Assembly (NCBI GenBank): GCA_963775245.1
Contig: CAVZID010000030.1
Coordinates: forward strand, 1 to 64,000
DNA length: 64,000 bases
Source: CAVSWT01 sp963775245
GTDB lineage: Bacteria > Bacteroidota > Ignavibacteria > Ignavibacteriales > Ignavibacteriaceae
Reading direction: 5' to 3'
Shown here: piece after piece, positions 1 to 8,736 of the stretch
How positions within the stretch are numbered: the stretch's first letter is position 1
Layout of the letters: every line of letters starts with the position of its first letter
Notes under the pieces: generated by a model
Databases searched by the model: none
What the model was told of the DNA's origin: nothing
What the model saw: only the letters and a program-made list of their open reading frames with translations
Program-made: the position numbers and the translations under genes

Positions 1-245
1 TTGAAAACTTCCAATTAGTAGTCCCAACTACCTGGAATGCTTCGCCAAGAGATCACAAAGATCAAGCAAGCGCTTATGAAATGAGCTTAGTTGGAACTAA
101 ATTAGCTGTGCCCGATCAGCCGCTTGAAATATTAAGAACAATTCATTCATTCGATCCTTGCATGGCTTGTGCAATTCATACAATTGATGCAACCGGTAAA
201 GAAGTAAGTAACATTACTACCGGATTAGATGTTTGCATGAGTTAG
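1..245 (+). CDS. [NiFe]-hydrogenase large subunit, C-terminal end (5' truncated)
   Basis: The open frame runs in from the left edge (first full codon at 3) and stops at 245. It ends with the C-terminal signature of [NiFe]-hydrogenase catalytic subunits, DPCMACAIH, whose two Cys residues bind the Ni-Fe site. In this family a dedicated protease cuts after the His; here 21 residues follow it and would be removed. The SFDPCMACA form resembles respiratory, membrane-linked group 1 enzymes such as HybC and HyaB, but group assignment from the tail alone is tentative. The maturation protease and all hyp genes follow on the same strand, so this is probably the distal end of a structural hydrogenase operon whose small subunit lies outside the window. 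Confidence 0.93.
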   Translation, partial: ENFQLVVPTTWNASPRDHKDQASAYEMSLVGTKLAVPDQPLEILRTIHSFDPCMACAIHTIDATGKEVSNITTGLDVCMS

Positions 246-260
246 TTAATTAATTTTTAA

Positions 261-368
261 TTCTTAGAAACGGAGATTAAAATCTAAGTGATTCTCAGTG
301 TTCTAAGTGTCTTAGTTGTAAAATTCTTTCACCACTGAGACACTAAGGGCACAAAGTTTCACTAAGAA
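261..368. repeat. Intergenic inverted repeat, CACTAAG-type
   Basis: The gap between the hydrogenase large subunit and its protease gene is mostly an imperfect inverted repeat. The left part reads CTAAGTG, CTCAGTG, CTAAGTGTCTTAG; the right part reads CACTGAGACACTAAG and TTTCACTAAGAA. Similar sequence lies at 4548-4632 and, more distantly, 5881-5977, in other gaps of the same hyp gene run. The transcript would fold into a long hairpin. Whether it is a mobile repeat or an RNA-processing element is unknown. Confidence 0.7.
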
Positions 369-383
369 CTCTTAAGTTAAAAT

Positions 384-842
384 ATGCGAAAAGTAATTTT
401 AGGAATCGGCAATACGTTAAATTACGATGAAGGTCTTGGTGTTCACGCACTTGATTTCATAAAAGAGAAAATTAAAGACAATTCTGAAATTGAAATAATT
501 GATGGTGGAACTCTCGGATTAAATTTACTTCAGCTTGTTGAAAGCTGCTCTCATCTTTTAATTCTCGATACAATTGATGCAAACAAGCAGCCCGGCACAT
601 TGATAGAAATGAAAGGCGAAGAAATTCCTCTGTTCAAAGAAATCAAAATGTCAGAGCACCAAATAACTTTTCAAGAAGTTTTAGGACTGTCAAAAATTCG
701 CGGAAAGCTTCCAAATCATTTACATCTTTTAGGCATTCAACCCTACGATGTATCTTTAGGTGTAGGACTGAGTGATAAAATTAATGAAACAATGCCAAAG
801 CTTGTGGATAAGACTTTAAATGTAATTGAGAACTGGAATTAA
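384..842 (+). CDS. hyaD: Hydrogenase maturation protease (HyaD/HybD family)
   Basis: This 152-residue protein is the endopeptidase that trims the C-terminus of the large subunit after the Ni-Fe site is loaded. It opens with the family motif GIGNTLNYDEGLG, whose Glu is one of the nickel-sensing ligands. It also has the Asp in ILDTIDA and the His in SEHQITFQEVL, completing the Glu/Asp/His triad of HybD-type proteases. Length matches the family (about 150-165). It follows the large-subunit gene directly and is followed 13 bases later by hypA, so it is most likely co-transcribed with both. Confidence 0.93.
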   Translation: MRKVILGIGNTLNYDEGLGVHALDFIKEKIKDNSEIEIIDGGTLGLNLLQLVESCSHLLILDTIDANKQPGTLIEMKGEEIPLFKEIKMSEHQITFQEVLGLSKIRGKLPNHLHLLGIQPYDVSLGVGLSDKINETMPKLVDKTLNVIENWN

Positions 843-855
843 ATTTAAACTGACT

Positions 856-1197
856 ATGCACGAATTATCAATAGCTCAGAATATAATTGAAATAGTTGAA
901 GACAATATTAAGACTGTGGAAAACCCAAAAGTTAATTCCGTATTTTTAAAAGTAGGAAAGCTTAGTAACGTTTTAGTTGATTCATTAACTTTTGGATTTG
1001 ATACTTTAATTCAAGGGACTAAATTGGAAGGCGCTAAACTTCTTGTAGAAGAAATTCAAATTAAGCTGCAGTGTAAAAATTGTGAAAAAGAATTTGAAAC
1101 TAATAAGTTTGCATTCCAATGTATCTATTGCGGCAATACAAATTTGGAAATGTTAACTGGGAATGAATTAACTGTAAGCGAAATTGATGTAGAATAA
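856..1197 (+). CDS. hypA: Hydrogenase nickel incorporation protein HypA
   Basis: HypA delivers nickel to the hydrogenase large subunit together with HypB. The ATG at 856 is preferred over the in-frame ATG at 826. It gives the N-terminus MHELSIAQNI, and His2 in this motif is the conserved nickel ligand, so it must sit next to the initiator Met. Starting at 826 would overlap the protease gene and bury that His. The 113-residue product carries the zinc site as CKNC followed 12 residues later by CIYC. It sits 13 bases after the protease gene and 15 before hypB. Confidence 0.96.
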   Translation: MHELSIAQNIIEIVEDNIKTVENPKVNSVFLKVGKLSNVLVDSLTFGFDTLIQGTKLEGAKLLVEEIQIKLQCKNCEKEFETNKFAFQCIYCGNTNLEMLTGNELTVSEIDVE

Positions 1198-1212
1198 AAT
1201 ATCGGAGAGACA

Positions 1213-1863
1213 ATGAGTGTAATTCAAGTTGAAAGAAAAGTACTGGCAAAGAATGATATAATTGCAAACCAAAATCGAGAAACATTTACAAATAATAAAA
1301 ACTTTACTATAAACCTTGTAAGCTCTCCAGGCAGCGGTAAAACCAGTCTTGTTGAAAAAACAATTCAGCATTGTAATGGCAAATTTAAAATCGCGGTTAT
1401 TGAAGGCGATGTTCAAACAGATCTCGATGCCCAGAGAATTGATAAACTAAATGTTCCCGTTGCTCAGATTGTTACAAATGGCGGATGCCATCTTGAAGCA
1501 AATCTTGTTAAAGATGCAATGAATGATCTTAATGTCGAAGATATTGATTTAGTAATAATCGAAAATGTCGGTAACCTTGTTTGTCCTGCCGGATATGATC
1601 TCGGCGAAGATATGAAAGTGGTTTTTGTTAGCGTAACAGAAGGCGATGACAAGCCTTTAAAATATCCTGCTATGTTCAGAAATGCTTCAGCCTGTGTTAT
1701 AAATAAAATTGACCTCGTCCCTTACTTAAACTGCAGCGTTGAAGAATTAAAGAAAAATGCTTTATCTATTAATCCTCAGTTAAAAATATTTTTAACTTCC
1801 TGCACTACTAATGAAGGAATTGACGAGTGGTGTAACTGGCTTAGATCAAATTTAAAAAAATAA
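1213..1863 (+). CDS. hypB: Hydrogenase maturation GTPase HypB
   Basis: HypB is a SIMIBI-class GTPase whose GTP hydrolysis drives nickel insertion by HypA. The 216-residue protein has the P-loop SSPGSGKTSL, the metal-site segments GGCHLEA and GNLVCPA whose Cys and His bind Ni/Zn at the dimer interface, and the guanine-specificity motif NKIDL. It lacks the N-terminal His-rich nickel-storage stretch of some homologues. SD-like GGAGAG precedes the ATG at 1213. HypF follows after only 6 bases. Confidence 0.96.
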   Translation: MSVIQVERKVLAKNDIIANQNRETFTNNKNFTINLVSSPGSGKTSLVEKTIQHCNGKFKIAVIEGDVQTDLDAQRIDKLNVPVAQIVTNGGCHLEANLVKDAMNDLNVEDIDLVIIENVGNLVCPAGYDLGEDMKVVFVSVTEGDDKPLKYPAMFRNASACVINKIDLVPYLNCSVEELKKNALSINPQLKIFLTSCTTNEGIDEWCNWLRSNLKK

Positions 1864-1869
1864 ATTGTT

Positions 1870-4149
1870 GTGCGAGTTAAAATTACAATTCACGGTGCCG
1901 TTCAAGGTGTCGGATTTCGTCCGTTTATTTTCCGTTTAGCTTCAGAATTAAATTTGAAAGGATTTGTGCTTAACTCATCTGCTGGAGTGCAAATTGAAGC
2001 TGAGGGAGAAAAGTATATCCTCGATTCATTTGTATTAAGAATTGAAAAAGAAAAACCAAAAGCGGCGATTATTAATAGTCTCGAATTTTCTTTTCTTGAT
2101 GAAACCGGTTATAACAAATTTGAAATTCTCAAAAGTAAAGATGATGAAGAGAAAACAACTTTAATCGTTCCTGATATTGCCGTCTGTGATGATTGCTTAA
2201 ATGAAATGTACGATCCAAATGATAGAAGATATCTTTACCCTTTTATTAATTGCACTAACTGCGGGCCAAGGTTTTCAATTATAAATTCTCTTCCTTATGA
2301 TCGCCCAAATACTACTATGCATGAATTTGAAATGTGCGATGACTGCAGAAAAGAATATGAAGATCCAACAAATAGAAGATTCCATGCACAGCCCATAGCT
2401 TGTCCGAAGTGCGGGCCGCATATCGAACTTTGGGATTCATCAGGAAATTTAATTTCAAAAAATCATTCAACTATAAATAATGCAATAGAGAAAATAAAGG
2501 AAGGTAAAATTATTGCATTAAAAGGAATCGGCGGGTTTCAGTTAATTGTTGATGCGACAGATATAAAAGCTGTTGATGAATTGAGAATAAGAAAACATCG
2601 AGAGGAAAAACCATTTGCAGTGATGTTTCCCAATATCGAATCTGTGAAAGAAATCTGTGTAGTAAATGATTTTGAAGAACGGCTCCTTCTTTCTCCCGAA
2701 GCTCCAATTGTTTTACTAAAAAAACATATTAATAAAGATATTGAAAAAATAATTTCACCTTCAGTTGCTCCTGGAAATCCTTATCTTGGTGTAATGCTTG
2801 CATACTCTCCATTACATCATCTTCTTTTAAATGAATTAGGAAAACCAATAGTTGCAACAAGTGCAAATATTTCTGAAGAGCCTATTATTATTGATGAACA
2901 CGAAGCATTAAATAAGCTGAAAAGTATTGCAGATTATTATTTGGTTCATAATAGGAAAATTGTGAGGCACGTTGATGATTCAATTGTTCGAGTAATTTTA
3001 GGAAGAGAAATGGTTTTACGAAGAGCAAGAGGTTATGCTCCGCTTCCAATTCAAAACAATTTCAATTCGAATGGAAATAAAATATTAGCAGTTGGCGGAC
3101 ATTTAAAAAATACAATTGCTTTGAGCGTCGGCAATAATATTTTTTCAAGCCAGCATATTGGCGACCTTTCAACTCAAGAAGCAGAAAAAACTTTTAAGGA
3201 TGTAATCAATGATTTTGAAAAGTTATATGAAGTTAAATCAAATTATATAGCCTCGGATTTACACCCTGATTATATATCAACAAAGTTTGCTAAAACAAAA
3301 AACAAAAACTTAACTCAGGTTCAACATCATACTGCACACATTGCTGCCTGTGTTGCGGAAAACCAGATTGATGATGAAGTTCTTGGTGTCTCCTGGGATG
3401 GAACAGGTTATGGAACTGATGGTAATATTTGGGGGGGGGAATTTTTCACATATAATAAAAAAGAAATAAAACGAGTTGCTCATTTTAGATATTTCCCATT
3501 GCCAGGCGGGGAATCTTCAATTAAAGAGCCCAGGCGTTCTGCACTTGGCCTTTTATATGAAATTTATGGTAATGAATTATTTATACATGAACTTAAACTT
3601 GAACTACTCCGGTTTTTTAATCAGCAGGAAATTTCTATATTAAAGCAGGCGTTACAGAGAAAAATCAATACACCATTAACGTCAAGTGTCGGTAGAATAT
3701 TCGATGCAGTGGCTTCATTGTTAAATATAAATCAAAAGATGAGCTTTGAAGGACAGGCTGCGATGATGCTTGAGTTTAACACGATTGAAAATGTTGATGA
3801 AGTTTATCCTTATGATTGTGTTGAAGATGAGTTGCTAATTATTGATTATAAAAAAACATTTATATCAATTATAGAAGACTTGAAAAATAATATTGATGTT
3901 AAAATAATTGCAACAAAATTTCATAATACCATGGCTGAAATTATTTGTGATGCTGCAAAATATTTTAAGATAGAAAAAGTAGTTCTAAGCGGCGGTGTTT
4001 TTCAAAATGCATATTTATTGGAAAGAACTGTTATTAAATTAAAGCAATATGGATTTAAGCCTTACTGGCATCAAAGAATTCCAACAAATGACGGCGGAAT
4101 TTCCGTGGGGCAAATTGTGATTGCGCAAAATATATTGAATAAAAAGTAA
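1870..4149 (+). CDS. hypF: Carbamoyltransferase HypF
   Basis: HypF converts carbamoyl phosphate and ATP to a carbamoyl adenylate and transfers the carbamoyl group to the C-terminal Cys of HypE, the precursor of the cyanide ligands. The 759-residue protein has the full domain order. It begins with an acylphosphatase domain (GVGFRPF), followed by two zinc-finger units (CDDC/CTNC and CDDC/CPKC), a YrdC-like domain (about 200-380) and a Kae1-like domain with the metal-binding HHTAHIAA motif. The start is a GTG at 1870, needed to retain the acylphosphatase N-terminus. A run of nine G near 3431 stays in frame (NIWGGEF), so it is not a frameshift here. Confidence 0.96.
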   Translation: MRVKITIHGAVQGVGFRPFIFRLASELNLKGFVLNSSAGVQIEAEGEKYILDSFVLRIEKEKPKAAIINSLEFSFLDETGYNKFEILKSKDDEEKTTLIVPDIAVCDDCLNEMYDPNDRRYLYPFINCTNCGPRFSIINSLPYDRPNTTMHEFEMCDDCRKEYEDPTNRRFHAQPIACPKCGPHIELWDSSGNLISKNHSTINNAIEKIKEGKIIALKGIGGFQLIVDATDIKAVDELRIRKHREEKPFAVMFPNIESVKEICVVNDFEERLLLSPEAPIVLLKKHINKDIEKIISPSVAPGNPYLGVMLAYSPLHHLLLNELGKPIVATSANISEEPIIIDEHEALNKLKSIADYYLVHNRKIVRHVDDSIVRVILGREMVLRRARGYAPLPIQNNFNSNGNKILAVGGHLKNTIALSVGNNIFSSQHIGDLSTQEAEKTFKDVINDFEKLYEVKSNYIASDLHPDYISTKFAKTKNKNLTQVQHHTAHIAACVAENQIDDEVLGVSWDGTGYGTDGNIWGGEFFTYNKKEIKRVAHFRYFPLPGGESSIKEPRRSALGLLYEIYGNELFIHELKLELLRFFNQQEISILKQALQRKINTPLTSSVGRIFDAVASLLNINQKMSFEGQAAMMLEFNTIENVDEVYPYDCVEDELLIIDYKKTFISIIEDLKNNIDVKIIATKFHNTMAEIICDAAKYFKIEKVVLSGGVFQNAYLLERTVIKLKQYGFKPYWHQRIPTNDGGISVGQIVIAQNILNKK

Positions 4150-4161
4150 TATTTGTTTATT

Positions 4162-4226
4162 GTCATGCTGAACTCGTTTCAGCATCTTTATTACTAAATA
4201 AGATTCCGAAACAAGTTCGGAATGAC
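4162..4226. repeat. Intergenic inverted repeat, GTCAT...GAAC...GTTTC type
   Basis: The left arm GTCATGCTGAACTCGTTTC continues to AGCATCT. The right arm starts AGATTCCGAAACAAGTTCGG and ends AATGAC, and is its reverse complement with a few compensating changes. The two arms are about 26 bases each, separated by a short AT spacer. It lies between hypF and hypC. The size and paired arms resemble REP/MITE-like intergenic elements found in many copies in genomes of this and other phyla; only this copy was seen here. Confidence 0.75.
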
Positions 4227-4250
4227 TAAAATTAATTAAGGAGTTTTAAA

Positions 4251-4547
4251 ATGTGTTTAGCGATACCGGGAAAAATATTAAGTATTGAAGAAAATGCAGG
4301 CGCATTAAAAATGGCAAAAGCTGATTTTGCCGGAGTAACAAAAAATGTTTGTATTGATTGGCTGCCGGATATCAAAGTTGGTGAATACGTTCTTGTGCAT
4401 GTTGGTTTTGCTTTAAATAAAATTGATGAACAGCAAGCTGAAGAAACTTTGCAAGCATTACGAGAGATGGGTGAAATGATTGAGGACGAATTGAACCCTG
4501 ATGAAAAATTCATGAATAAACCAAATAATATTCATGGAAGTTCTTAG
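4251..4547 (+). CDS. hypC: Hydrogenase assembly chaperone HypC
   Basis: HypC is a small chaperone that binds HypD to carry the Fe(CN)2CO unit and then escorts the large-subunit precursor. The N-terminus MCLAIPGKIL is diagnostic; Cys2 is the essential residue that becomes N-terminal after Met removal. The 98-residue length fits the family, and AAGGAG 10 bases before the ATG is a good ribosome-binding site. It is separated from hypF and hypD by repeat-filled gaps of about 100 bases each but lies in the same direction, so one transcript is still likely. Confidence 0.96.
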   Translation: MCLAIPGKILSIEENAGALKMAKADFAGVTKNVCIDWLPDIKVGEYVLVHVGFALNKIDEQQAEETLQALREMGEMIEDELNPDEKFMNKPNNIHGSS

Positions 4548-4632
4548 TATAACTCAGTGAATTAAGTGTCTCAGTGGTAAAACCTTTTTCACCACTTAGG
4601 CACTAAGAGCACTCAGAAACACTTAGTTTTTT
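4548..4632. repeat. Intergenic inverted repeat, CACTAAG-type
   Basis: Most of the gap between hypC and hypD is an imperfect inverted repeat. AACTCAGTGAATTAAGTG and TCTCAGTGGTAAAA face TTCACCACTTAGGCACTAAG and CACTCAGAAACACTTAG. It is closely related to the element at 261-368 and lies in the same gene run. Confidence 0.7.
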
Positions 4633-4663
4633 AATTCTTTGAGGTAAATCTTAAGATAAAAAT

Positions 4664-5749
4664 ATGAAATTCATTGATGAGTATAGAGATGCTTCGACTG
4701 CCAAAGCACTTTCTACAAAAATAAAAGAAACTATTACAAAGCCCTGGACCATAATGGAAATTTGCGGAGGACAAACTCATACTATCATGAAGTTTGGAAT
4801 TGAAGAATTACTTCCCAAAGAATTAACAATTGTTCATGGCCCAGGATGCCCTGTTTGTGTAACTCCGCTTGAAACTATAGACAAAGCAATAGAGATTGCT
4901 TCGCGAAATGATGTCATCTTTACTTCCTTTGGTGATATGCTTCGTGTTCCAGGCTCTAAATATGATTTGCTTTCGGTTAAAGCAAACGGGGGAGATGTTC
5001 GAATGGTTTATTCTCCATTGGATGCTGTTAATATAGCCCAGAAAAATACTGATAAAAAGGTCGTCTTCTTTGCTGTCGGATTTGAAACTACTGCCCCGGC
5101 AAATGCTATGTCTGTAAAGCATGCAAAAAGTCTTGGATTAAAAAATTATTCTGTGCTTACTTCCCAAGTGCTTGTTCCTCCCGCAATGGAAGCAATTCTT
5201 TCTTCACCGAATTCAAAAGTGCAGGCATTTTTAGCTGCCGGGCATGTGTGTTCCGTTATGGGTTATCATGAATATTTTCCAATCGCTAAAAAATATAATG
5301 TCCCCATTGTAGTTACTGGTTTTGAACCTGTTGATATTCTTCAGGGAATTTATTTAGCCATTAAGCAGCTCGAAGAAAAAAGTTTCGAGGTTGAGAACCA
5401 GTATTCACGAGCAGTTGTTGAGCAGGGGAATGTTCCCGCACAAAATCTTTTAAAAGAAATATTTAAAATCGTAGATAAAAAATGGAGAGGAATCGGAGTT
5501 ATTCCTCAAAGCGGACTACAGCTTAAAGATGAATATTCTGAGTATGATGCTGAGAAAATATTTAATGTTGAAAACATTCAGGTAAACGAATCAAGCTTGT
5601 GTATAGCTGGAGAAGTTTTGCAGGGAATTAAAAAACCTATTCATTGTGCCGCTTTCGGAAAAGAATGTACACCTGAACATCCACTTGGCGCACCGATGGT
5701 TTCAAGCGAAGGTGCTTGTGCTGCGTATTTTCATTATGGAAAGGTTTAA
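4664..5749 (+). CDS. hypD: Hydrogenase formation scaffold HypD
   Basis: HypD is the iron-sulphur scaffold on which, with HypC, the Fe(CN)2CO moiety is assembled. The 361-residue protein shows the conserved CGGQTHT, the redox Cys pair in HGPGCPVC, and the C-terminal cluster-binding segment with CAAFGKEC and EGACAAYF. Its length is typical (about 360-380). It is followed by a 260-base gap with an inverted repeat and then hypE. Confidence 0.96.
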   Translation: MKFIDEYRDASTAKALSTKIKETITKPWTIMEICGGQTHTIMKFGIEELLPKELTIVHGPGCPVCVTPLETIDKAIEIASRNDVIFTSFGDMLRVPGSKYDLLSVKANGGDVRMVYSPLDAVNIAQKNTDKKVVFFAVGFETTAPANAMSVKHAKSLGLKNYSVLTSQVLVPPAMEAILSSPNSKVQAFLAAGHVCSVMGYHEYFPIAKKYNVPIVVTGFEPVDILQGIYLAIKQLEEKSFEVENQYSRAVVEQGNVPAQNLLKEIFKIVDKKWRGIGVIPQSGLQLKDEYSEYDAEKIFNVENIQVNESSLCIAGEVLQGIKKPIHCAAFGKECTPEHPLGAPMVSSEGACAAYFHYGKV

Positions 5750-5880
5750 ATCTATTACTTTAAATATGATTTAAAAACAATGATTAACAAATTATGATTC
5801 TAAGGTTATTTTTCTTTAGATATGATAAGAACGATGATGTTAAATCATAAATCGAAATTCTGTTTGATTGAAATGTAATT

Positions 5881-5977
5881 TCTCTGTGGCTCTCTGGGGT
5901 TCTTTGTGATCTCTGTGTTCCCTTTAAAAAAAATTACACAGAGATAACTGAGAATGCACAGAGAACCACTGAGTCTT
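5881..5977. repeat. Intergenic inverted repeat, CTCTGTG-type
   Basis: Between hypD and hypE, TCTCTGTGGCTCTCTGG and GATCTCTGTGTTCC are mirrored by ACACAGAGATAACTGAG and GCACAGAGAACCACTGAG. The two halves can pair into a long imperfect hairpin. It looks like a relative of the CACTAAG-type elements upstream. The remainder of the 5750-6010 gap shows no gene. Confidence 0.65.
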
Positions 5978-6010
5978 TTATAATTGTTTTCAATGAATTA
6001 GGAGAATTTA

Positions 6011-7066
6011 ATGAATTCAGATTTATCTGGAAATTTTTCATGTCCAATTCCAATTTCTGATTATGAAAAAGTTACACTTGCTCATGGCGGAGGTGGAACC
6101 TTATCTCAAAAATTAATTCAAAAAATGTTTCTTCCACAATTCGATAATCCTTTATTAAATCTTCAGCATGATGGTGCAATAATTAATCAGAATGGAGTTA
6201 AGTTTGCTTTCTCAACTGATTCTTATGTTATCAAACCAATATTTTTTCCAGGCGGAAATATTGGCGAACTTGCTGTTAACGGAACTGTAAATGACCTTGC
6301 TATGTGTGGTGCAAAGCCGCTTTACATTTCTTGCGGATTCATTATTGAAGAAGGTTTTTCAATGGAAGAACTCTGGCAGATAATTCAATCAATGCAAAGT
6401 GCAGCGGCAAACGCCGGAGTTCAAATAGTCACAGGTGATACGAAAGTTGTTGATAAAGGAAGCGGTGATAAGATATTTATTAATACTTCCGGCATTGGTG
6501 TAATTGATGAACAAAGAAATATTTCACCTTTGAATTGCAAACCTGGGGATAGAATAATTTTAAGCGGGAAAATTGCAGATCATGGAATCGCAATAATGGC
6601 TGTACGTGAAGGATTGGAATTTGAAACTGAAATAAAAAGCGATACGGCATCATTAAATAAAATGGTTGACGAAATGTTTTCCGTTTCAAAAAAGCTTAAT
6701 GTTTTAAGAGACCCAACTCGAGGAGGAATCTCAAGCGCATTAAATGAAATTGCTCAATCATCAAATACCGGAATGCTGATAGATGAAACAACAATTCCAA
6801 TCTCGGAACAAACCAAAGCGGCATGTGAAATTCTTGGATTAGACCCTTTGTATATTGCCAATGAAGGAAAGTTGATTGCAATAGTATCATCGGAAGATGC
6901 TGACAAAGTTTTGTCTGTAATAAAGCAAAATGAATTTGGAAAAGAAGCTGTAATTATTGGAGAAGTTACACAAGAAAATCCAGGCAGAGTAATAATGAAG
7001 ACTTCCATTGGGAGTAAAAGAATAGTTGATATGCTGTCCGGTGAACAGCTCCCGCGTATTTGTTAA
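6011..7066 (+). CDS. hypE: Hydrogenase maturation protein HypE (carbamoyl dehydratase)
   Basis: HypE dehydrates its own C-terminal S-carbamoyl-Cys to thiocyanate using ATP and passes cyanide to the HypC-HypD iron. The 351-residue product has the AIR-synthase/PurM-like fold motifs (AHGGGGTLSQKLI near the N-terminus, STDSYV, NDLAMCGA, GDTKV) and ends in the required PRIC tetrapeptide, whose Cys is the carbamoyl acceptor. GGAGAATTTA precedes the ATG. It closes the hyp series; the next gene after 112 bases is unrelated. Confidence 0.96.
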   Translation: MNSDLSGNFSCPIPISDYEKVTLAHGGGGTLSQKLIQKMFLPQFDNPLLNLQHDGAIINQNGVKFAFSTDSYVIKPIFFPGGNIGELAVNGTVNDLAMCGAKPLYISCGFIIEEGFSMEELWQIIQSMQSAAANAGVQIVTGDTKVVDKGSGDKIFINTSGIGVIDEQRNISPLNCKPGDRIILSGKIADHGIAIMAVREGLEFETEIKSDTASLNKMVDEMFSVSKKLNVLRDPTRGGISSALNEIAQSSNTGMLIDETTIPISEQTKAACEILGLDPLYIANEGKLIAIVSSEDADKVLSVIKQNEFGKEAVIIGEVTQENPGRVIMKTSIGSKRIVDMLSGEQLPRIC

Positions 7067-7184
7067 AAATAAAAACTCCAACTAAATTAATCATAATAAA
7101 ACGATAACAAAGTTTATTTAACTTTAATAACTGTTTTTAATAAATTACCTCCAATCTAAAATAAAATAATTTAGCGGGGTGAAT

Positions 7185-8165
7185 ATGAAACTATTAGCTT
7201 CATTTATTGTTGTTTTTATTTTTGTTGCCTGCATCTCAAGAGATTTTTCTCCTAATGATGGCAGAGAACCAATTAAACCACATAAGTATGATCATATTGT
7301 AATTGTAATTGAGGAAAATAAAAATTACGATCAGATTATAGGGAATAGAGCTGCACCGTATATTAACAAAGTATTGAAAAAAGAGGGAGCTAACCTAACA
7401 AGAATGTATGCAAATGAACATGCAAGCGAAGGTAATTATTTCTGGTTGTTTTCTGGCGATAATCAAGGAGTCGGATTTGATGATGTAATTCCATCAAAGA
7501 ACAACAATAAAAATTATCCGTTCGAAGCAAGCAATTTAGCTCAGCAGTTAATCAAGAAAGGCTACAGCTTTAAAGGTTATTCGGAAAGCTTGCCATCGAT
7601 TGGTGATACTGTTTCAATGGCTGGAGAATATGCCCGCAAGCATGTACCATGGATAAGCTTTAAAAATATTCCTCAAGGAAATACTGTCGAAACTTCTACA
7701 AATCTTCAATTCGCACAATTCCCAACTGATTATAGTAAGCTTCCAACTGTTGCCATCGTAGTTCCAAATCTTATTAATGATATGCACGATCCGAAATCGC
7801 CTTCAGAGAGTGTGCCTAATGGAGATAATTGGCTTAAGGATAATATTGATGGATACTACCAATGGGCAAAAACACATAACAGTTTGCTCATTTTTACCTT
7901 TGATGAGAATGATGATATAAGTAAATATAGAGGATTAACAAATCCTGCAAGTAAAGATAGTGACATAAAAAATAGAATCCCTACAATAATTGCAGGTGCT
8001 CATATTAAACCAGGCAATTACGCAGAGGAGAAAGGAGTAACGCTTGTTAATATATTAAGAACAATTGAAGCTATGTATGGATTAGAAAAATCAGGGCATC
8101 AACAAGAAAATGCTTTGAAGTATGGGATAAAGGACGATTTTATTATTAGCGATATATTTAAATAA
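7185..8165 (+). CDS. Lipoprotein phosphoesterase (phospholipase C / acid phosphatase superfamily)
   Basis: The protein belongs to the phosphoesterase family that includes bacterial phospholipase C and acid phosphatase AcpA. Supporting segments are DHIVIVIEENKNYDQIIG (metal-binding Glu-Asn pair), the region around NEHASEGNYFW, VVPNLINDMHD with a metal-ligand His-Asp, and FTFDENDD. A short hydrophobic signal ends in FVAC, consistent with a lipobox, so it is probably a lipid-anchored periplasmic or surface enzyme. The ATG at 7185 is used; a GTG at 7179 in frame would add two residues. The substrate cannot be told from sequence. Confidence 0.8.
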   Translation: MKLLASFIVVFIFVACISRDFSPNDGREPIKPHKYDHIVIVIEENKNYDQIIGNRAAPYINKVLKKEGANLTRMYANEHASEGNYFWLFSGDNQGVGFDDVIPSKNNNKNYPFEASNLAQQLIKKGYSFKGYSESLPSIGDTVSMAGEYARKHVPWISFKNIPQGNTVETSTNLQFAQFPTDYSKLPTVAIVVPNLINDMHDPKSPSESVPNGDNWLKDNIDGYYQWAKTHNSLLIFTFDENDDISKYRGLTNPASKDSDIKNRIPTIIAGAHIKPGNYAEEKGVTLVNILRTIEAMYGLEKSGHQQENALKYGIKDDFIISDIFK

Positions 8166-8463
8166 CTGTATGATTTGATTAACAAAAAAAGGTTCGCTTA
8201 ATAAGTATAACTTTCTTAGTTAATTTCAAAAGTTATGCTAAATCGCATTCAGTAAAAAAGATGACATCTATTTTTTTTAGGAGCTCCTGATAAGATAAAA
8301 ACTTCTATTAAATTTAAGTAATGATTTTCTTTACAAAAAAATGTCATCTCACAGAATTGAATAACTTCAGTCAAATATTAAAAACACCTAATTTTCGCTG
8401 CCAGCTAAAGTTTTATTTTTATGTGAGACGGCATAGAACGTTCGGGTAACTTTTAATGTTATC

Positions 8464-8679
8464 TTATACTGTTTGTTTCCTGGTTTTCAAAAACATCCCT
8501 CCACCAAACACAGCCATTACTGCACCCCACCAAATATCCGGGTGTGTACTTGCTAATACGGTTTTCACAACCGGAGGTTCAAATAAATTGTAGATGCCGC
8601 TTAAGAAAATTATTCCTCCCATTACAAGCAAAATTAATCCCACAAAATACCAGATTGGTTTCATCTTAAGTTCAGTCAT
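8464..8679 (-). CDS. Small two-helix membrane protein next to an SSS transporter
   Basis: This is a 71-residue protein with two hydrophobic segments, about residues 8-28 (WYFVGLILLVMGGIIFLSGIY) and 47-64 (WWGAVMAVFGGGMFLKT), joined by a loop with a Pro pair. No catalytic motif is visible. It lies 57 bases downstream of the sodium:solute symporter gene on the same strand, suggesting co-transcription and perhaps a role as a transporter accessory subunit; that is inference. I do not recognise a named family. Confidence 0.7.
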   Translation of the reverse strand: MTELKMKPIWYFVGLILLVMGGIIFLSGIYNLFEPPVVKTVLASTHPDIWWGAVMAVFGGGMFLKTRKQTV

Positions 8680-8736
8680 ATTTTTTCCTAATATTTATTA
8701 AAATGTTTTTTGATTGATGTTAATTGTTTCTCCAGT

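Noticed and set aside
826..855. Upstream ATG for hypA
   Set aside because: It would place ten residues before the conserved MHE start, whose His2 binds nickel.
3428..3442. Frameshift in hypF at the run of nine G
   Set aside because: The reading frame gives the conserved NIWGGEF phrase, so the run is correct.
8254..8348. Inverted repeat GATGACAT / ATGTCATC between the phosphoesterase and the small membrane protein
   Set aside because: The arms are only eight bases and far apart; this could easily be chance in AT-rich DNA.
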